Part shown: positions 47,993-55,073 of the stretch, in pieces | How positions within the stretch are numbered: the stretch's first letter is position 1 | Layout: each line of letters begins with the position of its first letter | NCBI RefSeq assembly: GCF_018603885.1 | Contig: NZ_JAHGAW010000017.1 | Span: forward strand, 1 to 64,000 | Source: Sphingobium nicotianae | GTDB lineage: Bacteria; Pseudomonadota; Alphaproteobacteria; Sphingomonadales; Sphingomonadaceae | DNA length: 64,000 nucleotides | Direction of reading: 5' to 3' | Notes under the pieces: generated by a model | Seen by the model: only the letters and a program-made list of their open reading frames with translations | Database searches by the model: none | What the model was told of the DNA's origin: nothing | Made by a program: the position numbers and the translations under genes

Positions 47993-48907
47993 TTACCGCT
48001 TCTGGTCGAGAAAGGCTCTGACGGTCTTCACCGTAATCGCCGGCTGCTCCTCCATCACCCAATGACCCGCGCCGGGGATCACGGCGCCCTGCACATTCGA
48101 TGCGGCAAACCCCATCACGGTTGCCATCGTCGTGCCGAAAGACTTCTCGCCGCCGATCGCCAGCACCGGCATGGCGAGCTTGCCCGCCGCAAGGAAGGCG
48201 TGATTGTCGATCGCGTCCTGATCGAATGCTGCGAACTGCGCGAAGCCGGCGTGCATGGCGCCGGGCAGGGCATACAAAGCCGCATAATGCTGGCGCGAGG
48301 CCTCGTCGAAATTCTTGGGGTCGGCCGAGAACTCGTTCCAGAAGCGGTCGAGATAAATGCGCTCGCGTCCGGCGACGAGCCGCTCCATGTCCGGCCCGCC
48401 GAAGCGGAAATGCCACAGTAGCGGGTTCTTGAGGATTTCCTCCCACGGGCCGACGCCCGGCAGCGGCGCGTCCATCAGCACCAGCCTGGTCGTGCGCTGC
48501 GGATATTGCGCGACGAAGGCATAGGCGACCATGTTGCCGATGTCGTGCCCGACAATGTCCGCCTTCTGCACCTTGAGCGCATCGAGGAGCGCGGCGATGT
48601 CCTGCCCCTGCGTCTTCTTGTCATAGCCGCCGGCGGGACGCTGCGAGAGGCCCATGCCGCGCAGATCGGGCACGATGACCAGATGATCGCGGGCCAGATC
48701 GGCCGCGAGCGGCGCCCACATGTCACCGGTCTCGCCATAGCCGTGGATCAGGACGACTGCCGGGCCGCTGCCGCCGACGCGGACATGCTGGGCGATGCCG
48801 TTGGCCTTGATGTCCTGAACCTTGAAACTGGACGGATAGGCCGGAACCTGCGCAAGCGCGGGTGCGGTGGCGATCATGGCGATCGCGATCAAGATGCGGC
48901 GGAACAT
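47993..48907 (-). CDS. Exported alpha/beta hydrolase, epoxide hydrolase/dehalogenase type
   Basis: A 304-residue protein with a signal peptide (FRRILIAIAMIATAPALA). The fold shows the oxyanion motif HGYGETGDMW, the nucleophile elbow GHDIGNM (Asp, not Ser) and the catalytic His in GAGHWVMEEQP. An Asp nucleophile is the mark of epoxide hydrolases, haloalkane and fluoroacetate dehalogenases rather than esterases. Substrate unknown. The start after AGGGAGATCGTCCA is chosen to expose the signal peptide. Confidence 0.87.
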   Translation of the reverse strand: MFRRILIAIAMIATAPALAQVPAYPSSFKVQDIKANGIAQHVRVGGSGPAVVLIHGYGETGDMWAPLAADLARDHLVIVPDLRGMGLSQRPAGGYDKKTQGQDIAALLDALKVQKADIVGHDIGNMVAYAFVAQYPQRTTRLVLMDAPLPGVGPWEEILKNPLLWHFRFGGPDMERLVAGRERIYLDRFWNEFSADPKNFDEASRQHYAALYALPGAMHAGFAQFAAFDQDAIDNHAFLAAGKLAMPVLAIGGEKSFGTTMATVMGFAASNVQGAVIPGAGHWVMEEQPAITVKTVRAFLDQKR

Positions 48908-49082
48908 TGGACGATCTCCCTGTCGGGCGAAGCCTGCAGGGCGCGGCCCTTTTCCCCCGCGCGGAACATGCCATTCCTTTGAATGGTTTGCGAGCCAAAT
49001 CCACCGCACCCTTGATCCCGCAACGCTTCGCCGCTAGAGGGCGCGCGTCTTTCTTTTCAGCCGAAAATTCCGGAGATTTCCC

Positions 49083-49505
49083 ATGGCGGTGACCCGCACC
49101 TTCTCGATCATCAAGCCCGACGCCACGCGCCGCAACCTGACCGGCGCCGTCACCAAGATGCTGGAGGAAGCCGGCCTGCGTGTCGTGGCTTCGAAGCGGA
49201 TCCACATGACCCGCGAGCAGGCCGAGGGCTTCTATGCGGTCCACAAGGAGCGCCCCTTCTTCGGCGAGCTGGTCGAATTCATGATTTCCGGTCCGGTCGT
49301 GGTCCAGGTGCTCGAAGGCGAGAACGCCATGCAGCGCAATCGCGACGTCATGGGCGCCACCAACCCGGCCAATGCCGAGCCCGGCACGATCCGCAAGGAG
49401 CTGGCCGAATCGATCGAGGCGAACACGGTCCATGGTTCGGACAGCGATGAGAATGCCGCGATCGAGATCGCCTATTTCTTCAAGCCGGAAGAGATTGTCG
49501 GCTGA
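49083..49505 (+). CDS. ndk: Nucleoside diphosphate kinase
   Basis: A 140-residue NDK. Active His117 lies in TVHGSDS; the N-terminal TFSIIKPDA is diagnostic. It equalises nucleoside triphosphate pools by ping-pong phosphate transfer. Stands alone with its own terminator-like hairpin downstream. Confidence 0.97.
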   Translation: MAVTRTFSIIKPDATRRNLTGAVTKMLEEAGLRVVASKRIHMTREQAEGFYAVHKERPFFGELVEFMISGPVVVQVLEGENAMQRNRDVMGATNPANAEPGTIRKELAESIEANTVHGSDSDENAAIEIAYFFKPEEIVG

Positions 49506-49545
49506 ACATTATGCCATTGCCGGCGCGAGCCGGGATGACGAATGG

Positions 49546-49578
49546 AGGGGCTGCCGGCTATGCTAGCGGCCCCTTTCT
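49546..49578 (+). terminator. Terminator-like hairpin after ndk
   Basis: Arms GGGGC (49547-49551) and GCCCC (49569-49573) with an inner GCTA/TAGC pairing, followed by TTTCTT. It overlaps the first bases before the next gene's possible GTG start. Confidence 0.5.
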
Positions 49579-49581
49579 TGT

Positions 49582-51117
49582 GTGGGGACCGGTTTGAAAC
49601 GCCAATTCGCCATCCTTCTCGCCCTGCTGTGCGCCTCGGCCGCGCCTGCCGAGATATGGCACATCGATTCCGAACATGGCGACGACGCCTATACCGGCCT
49701 CGCGCCGGACCAGGCATGGCGGTCGTTTGCCCAGCTTCTGCGGGCCGACATCAAGCCCGGCGACACCGTCTTGCTCATGGCGGGATCGGCTTGGCGTGAA
49801 CCGCTGCTCCTGACCCATTCCGGAACCGCCGAGGCGCCGATAACGATCACGCGGGGCGGGGAGGGGCCACGGCCGCGCATTGAGGTCGGCGGGGTAGCCG
49901 AAAACGCCGTCGAGATCCGCAATGCCGACAACATTGCCGTCAGCGGCCTTGAGCTCACCAACACCGGTCCCGGCACGGGCCTGCGCCGCGGCGTGTTCAT
50001 CAATGCCATCGATTTTGGCGTGGCGACCAACATCGCGCTGCGTGATCTCTATATTCACGACATCAAAGGCACCAACGAGCGCAAGGATAATGGCGGCATC
50101 GTCTTCTCCGCGCTCGGGCCGGCGGTGCCTACGCGATTCGAGGGCATCACCATCGAGCGCAACCTGCTGTGGAAGGTGGATCGGTCGGGGATTGCCGGAA
50201 TCAGCGATCAGGTGAGCGTGGCGCGCTGGTTTCCCAGCCGCTTCGTGGTGATCCGCGACAATGTCCTGGAGGACATCGGTGGCGATGGCATCGTCGCGCG
50301 CGGCGCGGACGGCACGCTGATCGAGCATAACATCGTGCGCCACGCCGCGTCGCGTGCGCCCGGTTACAATGTCGCCATCTGGCAATGGAGCACGGACAAT
50401 ACGCTGATCCAGCTAAACGAAGCGGCCTTCACTCACGGCATCTACGACGGGATGGGCTTCGATTCCGATTTCAATTCGCGCAACACGACCTTGCTGTCCA
50501 ATTTCAGCCACGACAATGAGGGTGGCTTTCTCCTGATCTGCACGCCGGTGGTACGGGATCCGGTCGAGAATATCGGCAATAGCGGCACGCTCGTCCGGCA
50601 GAATGTGAGCTACAATGATCGCGAGCGGATCATCCAGCTCGGCGGCGCATCGGATGCGTTGATCGAAAAGAATGTGATCCACGCCGGGCCGGGCGAGGTC
50701 CAGATGGTCGTCGCGACCTGGTGGGATGGCTGGTCCGAGCGGATCACCCTGCGTGACAATCTGCTGGGGACGCGCGGGACGGCGCACTATGGCTATGAGA
50801 CCGGTCGATCGGGTGGCCATTATGTGGCGAGCCCCGGCTTCCCGCCGCCGCTGAGCGTCGCCTTTGACGGCAATGTCTATGCCGGCGAGCATCTCGACCG
50901 GCCCGCCGACGCGACCGGCCGCGAGAAGAGCGCCAGGGAGCCGCGGCCGGAGCAATGGGCGGTGCCGGTGCTCGATCCCGCGCGGCCGGACGATCTGCCT
51001 GGGTTCCTGGCACGTCACAGGGCCTGGATGCTGGCCATGCTGCGCCGCGAGCTCGGCGAGCGGCCCGCGCTGGAGCAGCCCCGGCTGATGATGCCTGTCG
51101 ACTATCGTCGGCGCTGA
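49582..51117 (+). CDS. Exported right-handed parallel beta-helix protein
   Basis: A 511-residue protein with a signal peptide (KRQFAILLALLCASAAPA). The body repeats short strands of the parallel beta-helix type, for example AVEIRNADNIAVSGLELTN, FVVIRDNVLEDIGGDGIVA and LIEHNIVRHAA. Such folds occur in polysaccharide lyases, pectinases and surface adhesins; I see no diagnostic catalytic set. It may degrade or bind a polysaccharide in the periplasm or outside. The start is uncertain: GTG at 49582 or TTG four codons later; both leave an intact signal peptide. Confidence 0.85.
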   Translation: MGTGLKRQFAILLALLCASAAPAEIWHIDSEHGDDAYTGLAPDQAWRSFAQLLRADIKPGDTVLLMAGSAWREPLLLTHSGTAEAPITITRGGEGPRPRIEVGGVAENAVEIRNADNIAVSGLELTNTGPGTGLRRGVFINAIDFGVATNIALRDLYIHDIKGTNERKDNGGIVFSALGPAVPTRFEGITIERNLLWKVDRSGIAGISDQVSVARWFPSRFVVIRDNVLEDIGGDGIVARGADGTLIEHNIVRHAASRAPGYNVAIWQWSTDNTLIQLNEAAFTHGIYDGMGFDSDFNSRNTTLLSNFSHDNEGGFLLICTPVVRDPVENIGNSGTLVRQNVSYNDRERIIQLGGASDALIEKNVIHAGPGEVQMVVATWWDGWSERITLRDNLLGTRGTAHYGYETGRSGGHYVASPGFPPPLSVAFDGNVYAGEHLDRPADATGREKSAREPRPEQWAVPVLDPARPDDLPGFLARHRAWMLAMLRRELGERPALEQPRLMMPVDYRRR

Positions 51118-51194
51118 GCCGTCGCCGCATCGCCCTTGCCAGCCCAGTCATTCCTCTCTAAGAAATTACTACACATGATAAGGAAGAGGAAGTC

Positions 51195-51701
51195 ATGAGC
51201 GACACATTGGAACAGACTGACGCCCTGAAGCTGGTTCAGGAAGTGCGCGATCGCATGGCAATCGAGGAATTGTTCGTCCGCTATTATTCGGGCCTGGGCA
51301 GCGGCGATCCCGATGCGTTCGGCGGCTTCTTCGCCGAAAATCCGGAGCTGGACGTGAACGGCATCGTCTGCCGTAGTACCGAAGAGATCCGCACCATGTA
51401 TGCCGAGGTGGACGCCGACAAGCCGAACCTGATCGGCCAGTTCCGCATGATGCTCACCAACCTCATCATCGAGGTCGACGGCGACACGGCGCGTGCCCAG
51501 ATGCTCTGGACGCAGACCCTCAACGAGACGATCAAGTCGGTGCCGCGCTTCATCGAGCAGGGTCGCGAATATGATCTGCTGGTGAAGCAAGGCGGGCGCT
51601 GGAAGATCAAGAAGCGCGTCGTCATCGCCGACTCCAACCTGCCGGACATGATGGACAAGACCTACACGCCGCGCGCCGACTATCAGATGTCTTCGCTCTG
51701 A
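51195..51701 (+). CDS. SnoaL-like (NTF2-fold) protein
   Basis: A 168-residue cone-fold protein. Features of the SnoaL_4-type family: an N-terminal helix pair (AIEELFVRYYSGLGSGD) then the beta-sheet segments around LTNLIIEVDGDTARAQMLWTQTL and the end GGRWKIKKRVV. Relatives are small isomerases, dehydratases or ring-hydroxylating dioxygenase beta-like proteins in aromatic or steroid metabolism. No linked catabolic genes are visible. AGGAAGAGGAAGTC precedes the ATG. Confidence 0.83.
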   Translation: MSDTLEQTDALKLVQEVRDRMAIEELFVRYYSGLGSGDPDAFGGFFAENPELDVNGIVCRSTEEIRTMYAEVDADKPNLIGQFRMMLTNLIIEVDGDTARAQMLWTQTLNETIKSVPRFIEQGREYDLLVKQGGRWKIKKRVVIADSNLPDMMDKTYTPRADYQMSSL

Positions 51702-51730
51702 TCCGGCAATAACCGGTCATCTCGGGGGAA

Positions 51731-51764
51731 GAAGCCCCGCCGCAGCAGCATGCGGCGGGGCTTC
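51731..51764. terminator. Bidirectional terminator between convergent genes
   Basis: A 14-bp perfect stem (51731-51744 with 51751-51764, loop GCAGCA) sits between the SnoaL-like gene and the convergent chorismate mutase gene, 30 and 11 bases from their stops. T-rich sequence follows on the plus side (GTCTATTCT). Confidence 0.8.
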
Positions 51765-51774
51765 GTCTATTCTG

Positions 51775-52056
51775 CTATTCTGCCGCCCGCGCTTTCTCGT
51801 GATGGCGGATCACTTCATCGATGATGAAGCGCAGGAATTTCTCGGTGAAGTCCGGGTCGAGATTGGCGTCCTCGGCCAGGCGCCGCAGCCGGGCGATCTG
51901 CTGGCCCTCGCGCGCCGGGTCGGCCGGGGGCAGGGCGGCGCCGGCCTTGTATTCGCCCACTGCCTTGGTGACCTTGAACCGCTCCGCCAGCATGAAGACG
52001 AGCGCCGCGTCGATATTGTCGATGCTTTCGCGATAGCGCCTGAGCGTTTCGTCCAT
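51775..52056 (-). CDS. Chorismate mutase (AroQ type)
   Basis: A 93-residue all-helical AroQ-type chorismate mutase. Helix 1 contains YRESIDNIDAALVFMLAERFKVTKAVGEYK, seen in parts, with the substrate-binding Arg and Lys in their family places (RESID, AERFKVT, VGEYK). It turns chorismate to prephenate for Phe and Tyr. Stand-alone, without a fused dehydratase or dehydrogenase. Confidence 0.92.
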   Translation of the reverse strand: MDETLRRYRESIDNIDAALVFMLAERFKVTKAVGEYKAGAALPPADPAREGQQIARLRRLAEDANLDPDFTEKFLRFIIDEVIRHHEKARAAE

Positions 52057-52164
52057 GCCGCGGCCTTCTCCCTTTTTTGACGGGGCGCATCACTCGCCGC
52101 TCTTGTCGCACATGGCAAGCCTATTTGCTTGCCAAAGCGCCATCGGCTCGCCACAGGACCGGCC

Positions 52165-53178
52165 ATGAGCGCCACGATCCATCGCATGCCGGGCCGCGCC
52201 GCCCCGTCTCTCCAGCCGATGATGAGCCTCGTCGCCGAGGACATGAACGCCGTCAATGCGGTGATCCTCGCGCGGATGCAGTCGCGCATCCCGTTGATCC
52301 CGGAACTGGCCGGCCACCTCATCGCGGGCGGCGGCAAACGCATGCGGCCCATGCTGACGCTCGCCTGCGCGCGGCTGCTCGATTATGCCGGCACGCGCCA
52401 TCACAAGCTCTCGGCCGCGGTCGAGTTCATCCACACCGCGACCCTGCTGCACGACGATGTCGTTGACGGCAGCGGCATGCGCCGGGGTCGCCGCACCGCC
52501 AACATGATCTGGGGCAACAATGCCTCGGTCCTCGTCGGCGATTTCCTGTTCAGCCGCTCGTTCGAGCTGATGGTCGAGGATGGCTCCCTGAAGGTACTGC
52601 GCATCCTCTCCAATGCCTCGGCGGTGATCGCGGAGGGCGAGGTGAACCAGCTCACCGCCCAGCGCCGCATCGAGACGGACGAGGACCAGTATCTCGACAT
52701 CATCGGCGCCAAGACCGCCGCGCTCTTCGCCGCCGCCTGCCGCATTTCCGCGGTCGTCGCCGAGCGGCCCGAGTCGGAGGAGCTGGCGCTCGATGCCTAT
52801 GGCCGCAATCTCGGCATCGCCTTCCAGCTCGTCGACGACGCAATCGACTATGTCTCGGACGGCGCGACGATGGGCAAGGACACGGGTGACGATTTCCGCG
52901 ACGGCAAGATCACCCTGCCGGTGATCCTGGCTTATGCGCGCGGCAGCGAAGCCGACCGCAAGTTCTGGAAGGACGCCATGTCCGGCCTGCTCGGCGAGAC
53001 GGCCGATCTCGGCCATGCCCAGAGCCTGCTGGCCGCGAGCGGCGCCATCGACGATACACTCGCCCGCGCCCGTCACTATGGTCAGCGCGCGATCGACGCG
53101 ATCGGCATGTTCGGCAACGGCGCGGCCAAGTCGGCATTGGTCGAGGCCGTCGAGTTCGCGATCGCGCGGGCCTATTAA
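52165..53178 (+). CDS. ispB: Polyprenyl diphosphate synthase (octaprenyl/decaprenyl, ubiquinone chain)
   Basis: A 337-residue trans-isoprenyl diphosphate synthase. First aspartate-rich motif DDVVD at residues 97-101 and second DDAID at 224-228; GGGKRMRPML is the N-terminal diphosphate-binding motif. The small residues before the first motif fit long-chain products. In sphingomonads the ubiquinone chain is Q-10, so a decaprenyl product is likely by inference. A start 12 codons upstream is open; MSATIHRMPG is preferred as the frame before it overlaps promoter sequence. Confidence 0.93.
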   Translation: MSATIHRMPGRAAPSLQPMMSLVAEDMNAVNAVILARMQSRIPLIPELAGHLIAGGGKRMRPMLTLACARLLDYAGTRHHKLSAAVEFIHTATLLHDDVVDGSGMRRGRRTANMIWGNNASVLVGDFLFSRSFELMVEDGSLKVLRILSNASAVIAEGEVNQLTAQRRIETDEDQYLDIIGAKTAALFAAACRISAVVAERPESEELALDAYGRNLGIAFQLVDDAIDYVSDGATMGKDTGDDFRDGKITLPVILAYARGSEADRKFWKDAMSGLLGETADLGHAQSLLAASGAIDDTLARARHYGQRAIDAIGMFGNGAAKSALVEAVEFAIARAY

Positions 53179-53347
53179 GCTTGTACCGAAGGCGGGTTCG
53201 CGCCGGACGTCACCTTCGGGGCTGTCGATCGTCGGCCTGACAGATCTGTGGCGGCGGGCGGTTTGAGTTCTAGCCGGGCGATCGTGCTGCCATAAAGCGG
53301 TAATGCGACGGTATAAGGGATGCCGACGTCATCGAGAGGAACCGTTC

Positions 53348-54058
53348 ATGAGCAAGCTGGATCAATTCCCCATCGCGCGCCGCTGGCCTGCCACCAATCC
53401 GGACGTCATCCAGCTTTACGGCCTGCCGACGCCCAATGGCGTCAAGGTGTCGATCGCGCTGGAGGAGATGGGGCTGCCGTACGAGCCACACCTTGTCGAT
53501 ATCATGAAGAATGAAAGCTGGACCGAGGAGTTTCTCGCGCTCAATCCCAACGGCAAGATCCCGGTGATCATCGATCCGGACGGGCCGGACGGTAAGCCGA
53601 TCGGCCTCATCGAATCGAATGCCATCCTGCTCTATCTCGCCGAGAAATCCGGCAAGCTGATCCCGGCGGATCGCGCCGGCCAGCTCAAGGTGCGCGAGTG
53701 GTTGTTCCTGCAGGCCGCCCATATCGGCCCGATGTTCGGCCAGGTCGGCTTCTTCCATAAATTCGCCGGCAAGGACATCGAGGACAAGCGCCCGCGCGAT
53801 CGTTTCGTGGGTGAGGCCAAGCGGATGCTGAAGCTGCTCGACGATGTGCTTGCCGATGGCCGATCCTGGCTGATGGGCGACGACTTTACGATCGTCGAGT
53901 GTGCCTGTCTCGGCTGGGTGCGCAATCTCATCGGTTTCTATGAAGCCGGCGAACTGGTCGACTATGCCTCGCTGAAGCATGTGCCGCGCTGGCTGGAGGC
54001 CGGCTTGGCGCGGCCCGCCGTCCAAAGGGGACTTGCGATTCCGGCGAGGGCGGCATGA
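53348..54058 (+). CDS. Glutathione S-transferase, YfcG/YghU-like
   Basis: A 236-residue GST. The thioredoxin-like N-terminal domain begins IQLYGLPTPNG and holds the cis-Pro in NPNGKIPVI and the glutathione-binding IESNAILLYLAE; an all-helical C-terminal domain follows (LFLQAAHIGPMFGQ). The TPNG motif matches the nu-class enzymes YfcG and YghU, which reduce disulfides and peroxides with two glutathiones. ATGA overlap with the next gene implies coupled expression. Confidence 0.9.
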   Translation: MSKLDQFPIARRWPATNPDVIQLYGLPTPNGVKVSIALEEMGLPYEPHLVDIMKNESWTEEFLALNPNGKIPVIIDPDGPDGKPIGLIESNAILLYLAEKSGKLIPADRAGQLKVREWLFLQAAHIGPMFGQVGFFHKFAGKDIEDKRPRDRFVGEAKRMLKLLDDVLADGRSWLMGDDFTIVECACLGWVRNLIGFYEAGELVDYASLKHVPRWLEAGLARPAVQRGLAIPARAA

Positions 54059-54861
54059 GCGCGCAGGCCGAGCGCTACGAGCGCTTCCGTGCACTGCACG
54101 AGCGGCCCGGTGCCTTCATCATGCCCAATGCCTGGGATGCGCTCTCCGCAGCGCTGCTGGCGCGTGAGGGATTCGAGGCGCTGGGATCGACATCGGCCGC
54201 GATTGCGTTCGCTTTGGGCAGGCAGGACGGCGCACATGCTGTGAGCCGCGCGGAAGCGATCGACAACGCCGTTTTGCTCGGCGCCGCCAGCGGTCTGCCG
54301 ATCAACGGCGATCTGGAGGATGGCTTCGGGCCGGATCCGGATGATTGCGTCGCGACGGTTGAAGCGGCGATCGCGGCGGGTCTTGCCGGGCTTGGCATAG
54401 AGGATACGACGGCCAATCGCGCCAATCCGATCCATGGCTTCGATACAGCCGTGGCGCGGATCGCCGCTGCTGCGAAGGCCGCAAACGGTCGCATCCTGCT
54501 CACCGCCCGTGCCGACAACTTCATCAACGGACGGCCTGACCTCGACGACACGATCCGTCGCCTCACCGCATTCGCCGAGGCCGGCGCGGACGTGCTCTAT
54601 GCGCCCGGCCTGCCGTCGCTCGAGGCGATCGAGGCGGTGGTCAGGGCGGTTGCGCCGAAACCGGTCAATGTCCTGATCGGCCCGGGGGATCTCGCCACGC
54701 TGTCGGCGCTTGGCGTCAAGCGCATCAGCATGGGCGGCGCCCTCCAGCGCCGGGCTTATGATGGCCTCATCGACGCTGCGCAGGCCTTGCAAGCTGGAAA
54801 CATGGCGGATGCGGGGGCCAGGCTCGGCCATGGCGAGGTGATGGCGCTGTTCGCAAAATAA
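54055..54861 (+). CDS. Isocitrate lyase/PEP mutase superfamily enzyme
   Basis: A 268-residue TIM-barrel protein. Motifs include PNAWDALSAALL, the metal loop INGDLEDGFG and LTARADNFINGR. The KKCGH catalytic-cysteine loop of isocitrate and methylisocitrate lyases is missing, so it is more like oxaloacetate decarboxylase or PEP mutase-related hydrolases. It overlaps the GST by ATGA; whether the pair forms one pathway is unknown. Confidence 0.85.
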   Translation: MSAQAERYERFRALHERPGAFIMPNAWDALSAALLAREGFEALGSTSAAIAFALGRQDGAHAVSRAEAIDNAVLLGAASGLPINGDLEDGFGPDPDDCVATVEAAIAAGLAGLGIEDTTANRANPIHGFDTAVARIAAAAKAANGRILLTARADNFINGRPDLDDTIRRLTAFAEAGADVLYAPGLPSLEAIEAVVRAVAPKPVNVLIGPGDLATLSALGVKRISMGGALQRRAYDGLIDAAQALQAGNMADAGARLGHGEVMALFAK

Positions 54862-54863
54862 AC

Positions 54864-55024
54864 ACCCCTCCCTTTCAAGGGAGGGGCGCACCAGGTCGGT
54901 CATGCCCCTGGCATGACCTAAACAGCGCGGGGCGCTGTTTACCTGATGCGGGGTGGGTGTCGCGCAGCGATCTGCAACGTCGAATTCCCCACCCCAACGC
55001 CTCCCCTGAAGGGGAGGGGCTTTT
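54864..55024. repeat. Large intergenic repeat, GGGAGGGG...CCCCTCCC family, copy 2
   Basis: Outer arms CCCCTCCCTTTCAAGGGAGGGG and CCTCCCCTGAAGGGGAGGGG frame GGGGTGGGTGTCGCGCAGCG, GCAACGTCGAATT and CCCCACCCCAACG. Inserted in the left half are two perfect hairpins: GGTCATGCC/GGCATGACC (54898-54918) and AAACAGCGC/GCGCTGTTT (54920-54940), each with a 3-base loop. The right arm followed by TTTT can end transcription from the upstream gene. Confidence 0.88.
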
Positions 55025-55073
55025 GAAATATCCACCCTTGCCCTCGTTATGAGCAAGCTGCACGGAGGCACCG

